A DNA stretch of 27,204 bases from Leptospirales bacterium (GTDB taxonomy: Bacteria > Spirochaetota > Leptospiria > Leptospirales > Leptonemataceae): assembly GCA_014238825.1 (NCBI GenBank), contig JABAAI010000002.1:1-27204 (forward strand). Reading direction: 5' to 3'. How positions within the stretch are numbered: position 1 is the first letter of the stretch; each line of letters begins with the position of its first letter. The notes below the pieces were generated by a model. That model was given only the letters and a program-made list of their open reading frames with translations. It was not told where the DNA came from and did no database searches. This document shows, piece after piece, positions 1-8,300 of this stretch. Both the position numbers and the translations under genes were made by a program.

Positions 1-339
1 TCCATGAATGAACTAAATGATTTTCTTGCAAACTATAAGAATAGCGAGCACTTCCTATATGGACTAGATCTTAGAGATAATGCTGACAATCTCCTTGATT
101 CTCAAAATAGAATAGCTAAGAAATTCACCAACATAGAAGAAATAGAAAACATTCGTGGTATTGACTTGGATAATTATCCATTTGGATTAGTACTAGGTTC
201 TGAGGGTCAGGGCTTAAGTGCTAATATTCATTGCCATCGTCTTTATATCCCCATAGCAGAAGAATTGGAATCTTTAAATGCCTCTGTTTCATTAGGAATT
301 GCTCTATATGTAATTTCAAAAAAGCTTAAATTACGATAA
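1..339 (+). CDS. SpoU/TrmH-family RNA 2'-O-ribose methyltransferase, C-terminal part
   Basis: This is the C-terminal end of a SPOUT-class (TrmH/SpoU) methyltransferase, which uses S-adenosylmethionine to methylate a ribose 2'-OH in rRNA or tRNA. The frame is open from base 1, so the gene starts before the window and the ATG at 4 is probably internal. Two SpoU motifs are visible: motif 2 (LGSEGQGLS, about residues 65-73 from that ATG) and motif 3 (IPI followed by ESLNASVSLGIALY near the end), which form the trefoil-knot SAM site. The protein stops soon after motif 3, as is normal, with a short basic KKLKLR tail. RlmB (23S Gm2251) and TrmH (tRNA Gm18) share these motifs and I cannot choose between them from this fragment. 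It is followed by dinB on the same strand after 46 bases. Confidence 0.85.
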   Translation, partial: SMNELNDFLANYKNSEHFLYGLDLRDNADNLLDSQNRIAKKFTNIEEIENIRGIDLDNYPFGLVLGSEGQGLSANIHCHRLYIPIAEELESLNASVSLGIALYVISKKLKLR

Positions 340-385
340 AAGATCTAATTGCTTAACAAATATAGGAAGATATAATTTTTTAAAA

Positions 386-1426
386 ATGATCCGTAAAATT
401 ATTCATATAGATATGGATGCCTTTTATGCATCTATAGAGCAAAGAGATTTTCCTGAATATCGTAATAAGCCGGTAATTGTAGGTGGTAATCCAAATAGTA
501 GGGGAGTCGTTTCCACATGCAGTTATGAAGCCCGAAAATATGGTATCCATTCGGCTATGTCATCTTCTAATGCGTATCGCCTTTGTCCTCATGCGATATT
601 CCTAGAGCCACGTTTTAGTGCTTATAAAGAAGCCTCAAAACACATCAGAGCTATTTTTTATGATTATACTGATATCGTAGAGGTCGTTTCTTTAGATGAA
701 GCTTATTTAGATGTAACAAACACTAAGCTATGTCATGGATCTGCAACTCTAATAGCAAAAGAGATAAAAACAAGGATTTGGGAAAAGCTTAAACTCAGCT
801 CTTCTGCGGGAGTATCTTATAATAAATTTATAGCCAAAATAGCCAGTGATTATCAAAAACCAAATGGTTTTACTTTAGTTCTACCTGAGCAAGGAGAAAA
901 TTTTGTGAAAAAGTTAAAAATAAGATCATTTCATGGAATAGGTCCTGCTACAGAAAAAAAAATGAACTACTTAAATATATATACAGGTGATGATTTACGA
1001 AAAATTAAATATGAAAATTTAAAAAATCATTTTGGAAAGTTTAGTGATTATCTTTATGATGTTGCCCGTGGCATAGATCTTCGGTTGGTAAATCCTTCAA
1101 GAGAACGAAAGTCAATAAGCAAAGAAATGACTTTTGCTAATGATATTTATAAAAAAGAAGAAGCTATAGAAACTTTAGAAAAATTAACTATACAAGTTTT
1201 AGAGATTTCAAAGCAACAAAAGTTTATAGCGAAGACCATCACTCTCAAATTAAAGTATACTGATTTTAAATCAGTCACTCGTAGCCAAACTAAAAAAGAA
1301 GCTTATCATGAAGCAGCTGAAATAATAAATATTTTAGAAGTGCTATTAACAAAAACTGATTTTGGCATTAAAAAAGTTCGGCTTCTTGGAGTGAATTTAT
1401 CTAAGCTAGAAAAATTAAATGAATAA
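386..1426 (+). CDS. dinB: DNA polymerase IV (Y-family translesion polymerase)
   Basis: Error-prone translesion DNA polymerase acting at stalled forks. At 346 aa it is close to E. coli Pol IV (351). The N-terminal IIHIDMDAFYAS carries the metal-binding Asp9 and the steric-gate Phe13. SLDEAYLDVT carries catalytic Asp104 and Glu105, one residue off E. coli Asp103/Glu104. The palm is followed by the GIGPATEKKM helix-hairpin-helix in the thumb and by a little-finger domain starting near SISKEMTF. The C-terminus has no obvious beta-clamp peptide of the QxxLxLF type; the last residues are SKLEKLNE. The ATG at 386 is chosen because the MIRKIIHID start matches the family. An AGGAAG lies about 16 bases upstream, which is too far for a good ribosome binding site. 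Its transcription converges with dnaB. Confidence 0.95.
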   Translation: MIRKIIHIDMDAFYASIEQRDFPEYRNKPVIVGGNPNSRGVVSTCSYEARKYGIHSAMSSSNAYRLCPHAIFLEPRFSAYKEASKHIRAIFYDYTDIVEVVSLDEAYLDVTNTKLCHGSATLIAKEIKTRIWEKLKLSSSAGVSYNKFIAKIASDYQKPNGFTLVLPEQGENFVKKLKIRSFHGIGPATEKKMNYLNIYTGDDLRKIKYENLKNHFGKFSDYLYDVARGIDLRLVNPSRERKSISKEMTFANDIYKKEEAIETLEKLTIQVLEISKQQKFIAKTITLKLKYTDFKSVTRSQTKKEAYHEAAEIINILEVLLTKTDFGIKKVRLLGVNLSKLEKLNE

Positions 1427-1478
1427 GACATAAGATATATTATCGGAAGTTGGTTATATTATATTTGTGTCTTATTTT
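1424..1478 (+). terminator. Possible terminator of dinB
   Basis: TAAGACA (1424-1430, including the dinB stop codon) pairs with TGTCTTA (1468-1474). A few wobble pairs can extend the stem inward. The loop is long, about 30 bases, and a TTTT tract follows the right arm. It lies between the convergent genes dinB and dnaB. The long loop makes this tentative. Confidence 0.35.
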
Positions 1479-1541
1479 ATAAAAAATACCAGATAAGGTA
1501 TCCATTAATTAAAAATCAAAAAACTTAGCTTATTATAAAAA

Positions 1542-2918
1542 CTATATACGAATGTCTGTGCTGTCAAATCTGTTAATATGAGGACGAAAACTAAGACGGA
1601 AATTACCAACAGGTCCATTGCGGTGCTTAGCAACTATTACTTCAACTGTTCCCATATTTGCTAAATCATCCTCTGTCTGAACTGCACCTTGCTCATCACT
1701 ATCCTCTTGTTGATCATGATGAATAAACATAACAATATCAGCATCCTGCTCAATTGCTCCTGATTCTCGTAAGTCGGATAACTGAGGCCGTTTATCTCCG
1801 CCGCGTCTTTGTTCTACTAATCGGTTCATCTGAGAAACAGCTATAAGAGGAACTCCTACAATTCTAGCTAATTGCTTCAGACAGCGTGATATTGTGGCTA
1901 CTTCATGTTGTCGTCCAAGCTTACGTGCACCTGGATCACTCATTAACTGTAAATAATCAACAATGACAAGGCTTAATTTTTTACCCTGTTGTTCCATATC
2001 TAACTTGAATTTTCGTGTCCGAGCCATGCATTCCCAAATACTAAGATCACCAGTGTCATCAATATAAATTTGGGAGCGACAAATTTCATCAATTGCAATA
2101 TCAAGGTCGTTCTTGCGACTTGCATTTACCTGCCCCCTTTTTAGGTGGTCATGAGGAATTTGGACTCGAGAACAAACTAGACGCATCATAATCTCAATCT
2201 GACTCATCTCTAAGGAATAGAGTAAAATACTTTCATCAGCTTCGGTTGCTATATTAGAAGCGAGGTTAAGGGCAAAGGTCGTCTTACCAAGACCCGGTCG
2301 TGCCGCGACCACAATCAACTCACCTTTTTTGAGTCCTGCAGTCATCTTATCAAAATCCCTAAAGCCTGTCTTTAAGCCACTTATTTTACCCTTTGCCTCT
2401 AATAGTGATCGTATATGCGATTGAAATTCTAGTTTAAGCTCAGCAGTAGAAAGAATTTCAGAAGAGAAACTCTCATTGGTAATTTGTAATATTTTATCCT
2501 CTACTTTACGTAAAAATGAAGACTCATTTTCTATTGCCTGTGATGATTCTTCTACGATCTCATTGGCAACTCTAATCAAGTTGCGTCGTACTGAAAGAGT
2601 TTTGATGCGCTGACAATGTTTTATTGCATTGCCAGGTGCGATTACATTCTGAGCCAGACTCATTACATAGCTCGTTCCCCCAGATCGCTCTAGATTCTTT
2701 AAATCACTTAGGCGTTGGCTTACTTGAATAGCGTCAATATCAAGCATCCCACTTCTGTTTTGTTCAATTATTGTGTTGTAGATAAGGCGGTGAGACTCTA
2801 AATAGAGATCTTCAGATTTCATTTGAGAATCAATATCTGGAATTATTTGGGAACGAACCATCAGAGCGCCAATTAGTTGACGTTCTGTTTCTACATCGTG
2901 AGGCGCTACTATCGCCAC
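1542..2918 (-). CDS. dnaB: Replicative DNA helicase DnaB
   Basis: Hexameric 5'-3' helicase that unwinds DNA at the fork and recruits primase. At 458 aa it has the normal family length. The N-terminal all-alpha domain (about 1-105, starting PHDVETERQLIGALM) is followed by a linker and the RecA-like domain from about residue 180. The Walker A loop is ARPGLGKTT with Lys212, and the Walker B strand is LVIVDYLQLM. The AVSQMNR and DLRESGAIEQDADIVMFIH segments are typical DnaB motifs. No intein is present. The start is GTG at 2918, sharing one base with the TAG stop of rplI (TAGTG), so the two genes are translationally coupled. It is the last gene of rpsF-ssb-rplI-dnaB, a common bacterial arrangement apart from the missing rpsR. 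Confidence 0.97.
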   Translation of the reverse strand: MAIVAPHDVETERQLIGALMVRSQIIPDIDSQMKSEDLYLESHRLIYNTIIEQNRSGMLDIDAIQVSQRLSDLKNLERSGGTSYVMSLAQNVIAPGNAIKHCQRIKTLSVRRNLIRVANEIVEESSQAIENESSFLRKVEDKILQITNESFSSEILSTAELKLEFQSHIRSLLEAKGKISGLKTGFRDFDKMTAGLKKGELIVVAARPGLGKTTFALNLASNIATEADESILLYSLEMSQIEIMMRLVCSRVQIPHDHLKRGQVNASRKNDLDIAIDEICRSQIYIDDTGDLSIWECMARTRKFKLDMEQQGKKLSLVIVDYLQLMSDPGARKLGRQHEVATISRCLKQLARIVGVPLIAVSQMNRLVEQRRGGDKRPQLSDLRESGAIEQDADIVMFIHHDQQEDSDEQGAVQTEDDLANMGTVEVIVAKHRNGPVGNFRLSFRPHINRFDSTDIRI

Positions 2919-3541
2919 TATTTTGTTTTATTATCTACTTCGGATTTTTTTTCTTCCACTTTCTCTTTTGTATCTGTCTGTGTTGTATCACTTATATCTG
3001 GAGTCGCACATTCTTTAGGCTCAAGCTTTTTACTTGCCCTTTTTTTCCTTTTCTCTTCATCTTCTTTTATTTCATTCATTTTTTTCAAGGAGAGAGCATC
3101 TGGCACAATATCAATCTTGATACTTGTGTTTACATTAGAGAGAAGTTGTATTTTTACAGTATGCAGGCCAAGAGTACGTAGGTTTTCATGCATAATTATC
3201 TTACGTCTATCAATTATAAAATTTTTACTAGCCAATGTTTCGGAAATTTTTATATTATTAACAGAACCAAATATTTTATTATCCTTACCTAGTCTAACGG
3301 CCACTTCAAAAACACCAAATTCTTCTAAACGCTTGACTAAATCTTTCATACTATCCTCACGCTTACACTTATTACGCTCTAAAACTTTTCGTTGATGTTC
3401 TATAGCCTTACTAGTCCCGGCATATGCAGAGACAGCTATATTCCGTGGTAGTAAATAATTACGAGCATAGCCATTAGCGACTTCCTTGATTTCGCCAAAA
3501 TCACCAAGCCCTAATATGTTTTTTCTTAAAATTACTTTCAT
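2918..3541 (-). CDS. rplI: 50S ribosomal protein L9 with long charged C-terminal tail
   Basis: Large-subunit ribosomal protein that binds 23S rRNA near the L1 stalk. The N-terminal domain is clear: MKVILRKNILGLGDFGEIKEV, then NGYARNYLLPRNIA, followed by the long connecting helix with the KREDSMKDLVKRLEEFG segment and a C-terminal rRNA-binding domain ending near VPDALSLKK. L9 is usually about 150 residues; this one is 207. The extra 55 or so C-terminal residues are low-complexity and rich in Lys, Glu, Asp, Ser and Thr, probably disordered. An AAGGAA ribosome binding site lies about nine bases before the ATG. It lies directly after ssb (21-base gap), where rpsR would normally come between them. 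Confidence 0.96.
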   Translation of the reverse strand: MKVILRKNILGLGDFGEIKEVANGYARNYLLPRNIAVSAYAGTSKAIEHQRKVLERNKCKREDSMKDLVKRLEEFGVFEVAVRLGKDNKIFGSVNNIKISETLASKNFIIDRRKIIMHENLRTLGLHTVKIQLLSNVNTSIKIDIVPDALSLKKMNEIKEDEEKRKKRASKKLEPKECATPDISDTTQTDTKEKVEEKKSEVDNKTK

Positions 3542-3562
3542 TATACTTATTCCTTATTTAAG

Positions 3563-4048
3563 TTAAAAAGGGATATCATCATCGTCTGGATTCACATGTC
3601 CTTCTGAACTTGGCATCATTTCTACAACTTTTTCCTCTTGAGAAACCGATGCCGTGCTTTTAAATCGCTCATCTTTTCCCATACTCATCGGAGCCAGATT
3701 ATTGCCATCTTTATTTTGCACTGCTCCTAAAAGTTGAAGCTGATCTACAACTAACTCTACTGATGAATTCTTTTTCCCGTCATTGTCTTGCCATGAATTT
3801 TGACTGAGTCTACCACTAAGAGCGACTTGCTTCCCTTTATGACAGTACTGCTGAATAATTTCTGCTAGACGCCCCCAAGCAACACAGTTAAAAAAAGAAA
3901 CTGTTTCATTCTTTTTCCCATTACTGGTATAAATATTATTGTTAGCAACAGAAAAGCGACACAAGTTAGTTCCTGTGTTCAATTGACGTAGTTCAGGATC
4001 TCGTGTAAAACGTCCTACCAACATCACATGATTTAGATCTCCAGCCAT
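3563..4048 (-). CDS. ssb: Single-stranded DNA-binding protein (main SSB)
   Basis: OB-fold protein that coats single-stranded DNA during replication and repair and recruits partner enzymes through its C-terminal tip. At 161 aa it has the usual size. The OB fold covers about residues 1-110: MAGDLNHVMLVGRFTRDPELR, then FNCVAWGRLAEIIQQYCHKGKQVALSGRL. A variable linker of about 35 residues follows. The protein ends in the canonical acidic tip DDDDIPF, which binds RecJ, Topo III, Pol III chi and others. It starts one base after the rpsF stop (TAAAATG), so it is probably co-translated with S6. Having the full tip, it is the better candidate for the essential SSB, as opposed to the paralogue at 4637-5035. 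Confidence 0.96.
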   Translation of the reverse strand: MAGDLNHVMLVGRFTRDPELRQLNTGTNLCRFSVANNNIYTSNGKKNETVSFFNCVAWGRLAEIIQQYCHKGKQVALSGRLSQNSWQDNDGKKNSSVELVVDQLQLLGAVQNKDGNNLAPMSMGKDERFKSTASVSQEEKVVEMMPSSEGHVNPDDDDIPF

Positions 4049-4049
4049 T

Positions 4050-4328
4050 TTAAGTAGTACGTTTAAACGAAAAGTGATATATGTGCGAATCTATCTGTAA
4101 ATCCTTACTTAAGTCTTTAAGCAATTCTGGTTTAATTCTACAGTTTCTATAAAGGAAAAGAGCTTTTCTTATATTACGATCTCTGGGGTGAAAGATTTTT
4201 TTTTCTCCCCATTTTTCTTCCTTTTTTACCATGACACCGTGCCTCTTAAAAAGATTGTCTAGAGCCTCTACGCATTTATTGCTCTGCTTTATTGGCGAGA
4301 GAATAGCTACCATTTCATATGAACGCAT
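4050..4328 (-). CDS. rpsF: 30S ribosomal protein S6
   Basis: Small-subunit ribosomal protein of the platform, which normally forms a heterodimer with S18. At 92 aa it is at the short end of the family, with no acidic C-terminal extension. The ferredoxin-like fold is recognisable from MRSYEMVAILSPIK at the start, KKEEKWGEKKIFHPRDRNIRKALFLYRNCRIKP in two consecutive stretches, and IYHFSFKR at the end. It is the first gene of the operon. No Shine-Dalgarno sequence precedes the ATG; the upstream bases are AT-rich. The gene for its partner S18 (rpsR), usually two genes downstream, is not in this window. Confidence 0.93.
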   Translation of the reverse strand: MRSYEMVAILSPIKQSNKCVEALDNLFKRHGVMVKKEEKWGEKKIFHPRDRNIRKALFLYRNCRIKPELLKDLSKDLQIDSHIYHFSFKRTT

Positions 4329-4636
4329 ATTAAAGACAATTTAGCATGATATGTTTTTTTGTCAATTATGAAATAGTTTTTTTATAGTACTCATATAAAA
4401 AGTAAAATAAATAAATCAGGTTCTACAGTTTACAAAGTTAACAGGTGTTTTTCGTAATTATGCTTATTAAAAAAAAATCAATTTTTTTGTTTTTTTTGCA
4501 AAACAAAGTAACTCTTTAAGACCTTATATTATATACTGTGATTCAGTGAATACATGATCTGAAATAACAGTATTTGTATAGTACAGAAAAGTTATTATAC
4601 AAATTATTATTATAAAAAGGGAAAGGGAGTATAACG
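4329..4636. promoter_or_regulatory. Divergent intergenic region between rpsF operon and second SSB gene
   Basis: These 308 bases separate the start of rpsF (-) from the start of the SSB-like gene (+), so they should hold both promoters. The region is extremely AT-rich with several T and A tracts. TTTGTTTT (4486-4493) can pair with AAAACAAA (4500-4507) across a six-base loop. TATATT and TATACT boxes near 4525-4536 are possible -10 elements for the + strand, but I could not pair them with a convincing -35 box. I see no open frame worth calling and no known RNA motif. Confidence 0.4.
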
Positions 4637-5035
4637 ATGAATAACCTAGCACAGATAATTCTGGATGGCAACCTAACCGTCGATCCAGAATGTCGTAAAA
4701 CAAGTAAGGGTAAGACAGTAACCAACATTCGTATAGCTACGAATCACGAATGGGGTGAATCACAAAATAGGAAAAAAGGGGTCAGCTTTTTTTTGATAGA
4801 ATGCTGGGGCACTTTAGCTGAAAATTGTGATAAATACCTGACTAAGGGTAGTAAAATCACTGCACAGGGTGAATTGCGTGAGGATCGCTGGAAGGATAAA
4901 GCAGGTAAAACACATAGTCGCATTAAAGTGGTTGCTCACTCCGTGCGCTTTGATGCAACAAAGAAAAAAGAAGAAACTGTAGTAGATGAGGAGGAAGAGG
5001 ATAAGCAAGAACTTAAAGTTGAAGAAGCAGCCTAA
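4637..5035 (+). CDS. SSB-like single-stranded DNA-binding protein (paralogue without DDDIPF tip)
   Basis: A second OB-fold SSB of 132 aa. The fold is shown by NNLAQIILDGNLTVDPECRK, FFLIECWGTLAENCDKYLTKG and ITAQGELREDRWKDKAGK. The segment around HEWGESQNRKKGVSFFLIECWG matches the SSB beta-hairpin. After about residue 110 the protein has a short, very acidic tail (VVDEEEEDKQ, ending VEEAA) with no DDDIPF-type tip, so it may not recruit the usual SSB partners. A strong ribosome binding site, AAGGGAG (4623-4629), sits seven bases before the ATG. It is a single-gene unit divergent from rpsF, with a hairpin terminator after it. It may be a stress, repair or competence-related SSB, but this is inference. 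Confidence 0.88.
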   Translation: MNNLAQIILDGNLTVDPECRKTSKGKTVTNIRIATNHEWGESQNRKKGVSFFLIECWGTLAENCDKYLTKGSKITAQGELREDRWKDKAGKTHSRIKVVAHSVRFDATKKKEETVVDEEEEDKQELKVEEAA

Positions 5036-5069
5036 GCTTTATCAAAGTAAGTTGATTTGAATATATTTT

Positions 5070-5120
5070 ATAGGACTGCCACTCAAAAAAACAAAACTTA
5101 GGCAGTCCTATGTTTTCATT
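5070..5120 (+). terminator. Hairpin terminator after the SSB paralogue
   Basis: ATAGGACTGCC (5070-5080) and GGCAGTCCTAT (5101-5111) form a perfect 11-bp inverted repeat with a 20-base A-rich loop, followed on the + strand by GTTTTCATTAT. It begins 35 bases after the SSB-like stop codon and lies between that gene and the convergent tRNA-Ala. The T tract suits + strand termination better than - strand. The loop is longer than in most intrinsic terminators. Confidence 0.6.
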
Positions 5121-5143
5121 ATATTTGCCATCTTAATTATATT

Positions 5144-5216
5144 TGGAGACTATCGGGATCGAACCGATGACCTTCTGAATGCAAATCAGATGCTCTACCA
5201 GCTGAGCTAAGCCCCC
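5144..5216 (-). tRNA. tRNA-Ala (anticodon UGC)
   Basis: Read on the minus strand from 5216, all cloverleaf parts fold. The acceptor stem is GGGGGCT with AGTCTCC. The D arm contains AGCTCAGCTGGTAGAGC. The anticodon stem TCTGA/TCAGA encloses loop TTTGCAT, and the T arm is ATCGG-TTCGATC-CCGAT. The anticodon TGC (complement of 5181-5183) reads GCA alanine codons. The acceptor has the G3:U70 wobble, the main identity element for alanyl-tRNA synthetase. The discriminator base is A. The 3' CCA is not encoded, so it must be added by CCA-adding enzyme. The gene lies downstream of metH on the same strand with a 111-base gap; I could not identify its own promoter with confidence. Confidence 0.97.
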
Positions 5217-5327
5217 TCTATAATGATAGTTCTCACACGGTGTTGACATACTACAAAGTAATACACAAGGTGGTCAGAATATCTTGTTATGCTTGCTTGT
5301 AAATGATTTTTTATAATTAAAATCAAA

Positions 5328-8300
5328 TTAGGGATTATAATTTAGGCTACTAGCAAGCCATTTCTCCATCTGCGTTATACTAAAATTCTTCCGTTTAGCA
5401 TAGTCTTCAAGCTGTTCTTTAGAAATCAATCCCAAGGCAAAGTACTTCGCCTTGGGATTAGCAAAATAGATACCACTTATAGATGCTGCTGGTCTCATTG
5501 CCATATTTTCAGTTAATTGAATATCAGCATGTTTTTCGGCACTCAACCAGGCCAAGAGATTCATTTTCTCGCTGTGATCTGGCTGGGAAGGATAACCAGG
5601 TGCTGGGCGTATTCCAGCATACCTTTCACGAATCAAATCCAGGTTACTAAACTTAGCCTCTTTTTCGTACCCCCAATAATTTTCTCTGATCTCCTTGTGC
5701 ATATATTCTGCAAAAGCCTCTGCAAGCCTATCAGCCAATGCTTTGATCATAATGCTATTATAGTCATCATGTTTTTTTTCATAAAAGTTCGCCAATTCCT
5801 CAACACCAATGCCTGTCGTAAGGGCAAAACCTCCTATATAGTCCAGATCATAATTTATAAGATTTTGCCCTCCTCTTGTCTTTGCATTATAAGGTCGAAT
5901 ATAATCGGAGAGAGCTCTATTTGCTTCGCCTTCTCGTTTCTTTGCTTCTTGACGTAAAGTATGTAAAACCAGTGCTACTTGTTTTCTCGTATTTATAATA
6001 TCATAGTTTTCATAATAGTTTTCCTCGTAAATTTCAATGTCATCACCAATACTATTAGCTGGAGCTAGGCGAAAAACACCCCTAGCCATTATTTGTTTTT
6101 TTTGTATGATCTTATCTAGTAGCTGATTAGCATCTTTGAATACTTTGCTTGCTTCCTCACCATAACGTGGATTCGATAAAATTTCAGGATACTTCCCTTT
6201 CATCTCCCAGTTTATAAAAAATGGAGACCAATCAATATATTCACGTAAGGTCTCTATTGAAAAGTCGTCAAAAGAATGCAATCCTAACTTATTGGGCTTA
6301 GCAATCTCAAGACTCCAATCCAGTGAGAGGTGATTGTCTCGTGCCTCTTGAATACTCAAATATTCTTTTTGATTACTTCTATTTTGGTATTTGGTACGAA
6401 TAGCATCGTACTCCTTGCGAATATCTGCCAAATACTTAGAACTTTGTTTTTGGTTGATAATATTTTGGGTTACAGAAACACTTCGCGAAGCATCAATAAC
6501 GTGAATAGTTGGTGCTTTGTAATGTGGTTCTATTTTTACAGCAGTATGTAATGCAGAAGTAGTAGCACCACCAATTAAAAGCGGATACTTGAGACCTCGC
6601 CTCTCCATTTCCTTGGCAACAGAAATCATCTCTTCCAGAGACGGAGTTATTAGACCTGAAAGACCAATTATATCTACCTTCTCTGTTTTAGCAGTCTCAA
6701 GTATTTTCTCTACTGATACCATCACTCCTAAATCTATAATCTCAAAGTTATTACAGGAAAGAACGACACCGACTATATTCTTACCAATATCATGCACATC
6801 TCCTTTGACTGTTGCTAGGAGTATTTTAGCTTGCGTCTTTGGGGCTTGTTTCGATACTTTTTCTTCACTTTCAGTTATAAACGGAGTCAAATAAGCAACA
6901 GCTTGTTTCATAACGCGGGCACTCTTTATAACCTGAGGTAAAAACATTTTACCGTCACCGAAAAGATTACCAACAACATTCATGCCATCCATAAGTGGTC
7001 CCTCAATTACTTCTAATGGCGTTTTATAAAACTGGCGAGCCTCTTCTACATCTATATTTATATATTCATTATTTCCTTTTTGTACTGCATACTGTATTCT
7101 CTCAGCAACATTCAAATCACGCCATTGATTGGCATTTTTACTATGATTTTCTGTTATCTGACTATCTTTTCTAAAAGACGTTGCTAAAGCAATTAACTCA
7201 TCTGTCGCGTTTTCATGGCGGTTAAAGATGACATTTTCAATTTTTTCTCTAAATTCCGGATTGATTTCATCATAGATAACGAGCTGGCCAGCATTTATGA
7301 TACCCATATCTAGTCCCGCTTTGATACTATAATAGAGAAAAATAGTATGCATCGCCTCACGCACAACTTGATTACCACGAAAGGAAAACGAAATATTGCT
7401 AATCCCGCCACTCGTTTTGACGTGGGCTAAGTTTTTCTTAATCCAACGTACTGACTCTATAAAATCTATCGCATAGTTGTTGTGTTCCGTAAGACCAGTA
7501 GCTATGCTTAAAACATTGGGATCAAAAATAATATCTTGTGCTGGGAAACCAAGCCGATTAACTAGCAAATTATACGAACGTTGACAAATTTCGATCCGTC
7601 GCTCTAAACTATCCGCTTGTCCTTTCTCGTCAAACGCCATAACAACTATGGCCGCCCCATATTTCATAACTTCTCGCACCTGTGATATAAAATTTCCCTC
7701 ACCTTCTTTAAGACTGATAGAATTTACGATACATTTACCTTGGGTACTTTTAAGTCCCTCGATAATAACTTCAAACTTAGAAGAATCTATCATAAAAGGA
7801 ACACAAGAAACATCTGGATCACTAGAAATAAGGCGGATAAAATGTGACATTGCCTGCTTTGAATCGAGCATCCCTTCATCCATATTGATATCAAGAATTT
7901 GAGCTCCTCTTTCTACTTGCTCTCTAGCAATAATAGCTGCTTTTTCAAAATCATTGCTTAGAATAAGACGTGAAAAATTTTTGGATCCAGTAATGTTCGT
8001 CAGTTCACCAATATTGACAAAATTTATATTTTCATTTACTATTAATGGATTTAAACCGCTGAGTGATAATGGCGCCCTCGTTTCACTCGCAATTTGACGA
8101 GGTTTCACTTCACGGCAGGCCTCCGCTATAGCCTTAATATGCTCTGGAGTGGTACCGCAACAGCCTCCAAGTAAATTAACTAGCCCCTCTTTCAGATAGA
8201 GCTCTATTTGCTCTCGCATAAAACGTGGTGTTTCATCATACTTTCCCATTTCGTTAGGGAGGCCTGCATTTGGATATAGACTTATATTACAGCTGGCAAC

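Noticed and set aside
1..339. Complete small SpoU protein of 111 aa starting at ATG 4
   Set aside because: The frame is open to base 1 and the N-terminal half of the methyltransferase is missing, so this is a window-edge fragment.
2877..3395. Open frame of 172 codons on the + strand opposite rplI
   Set aside because: It lies antisense to a clear L9 gene, has a Ser/Phe/Leu-rich composition typical of the reverse of Lys/Glu-rich coding, and has no family features.
4486..4507. T-rich hairpin TTTGTTTT/AAAACAAA as a terminator
   Set aside because: It lies in a divergent region, upstream of genes on both sides, and is built only from A/T tracts; no transcript should end there.
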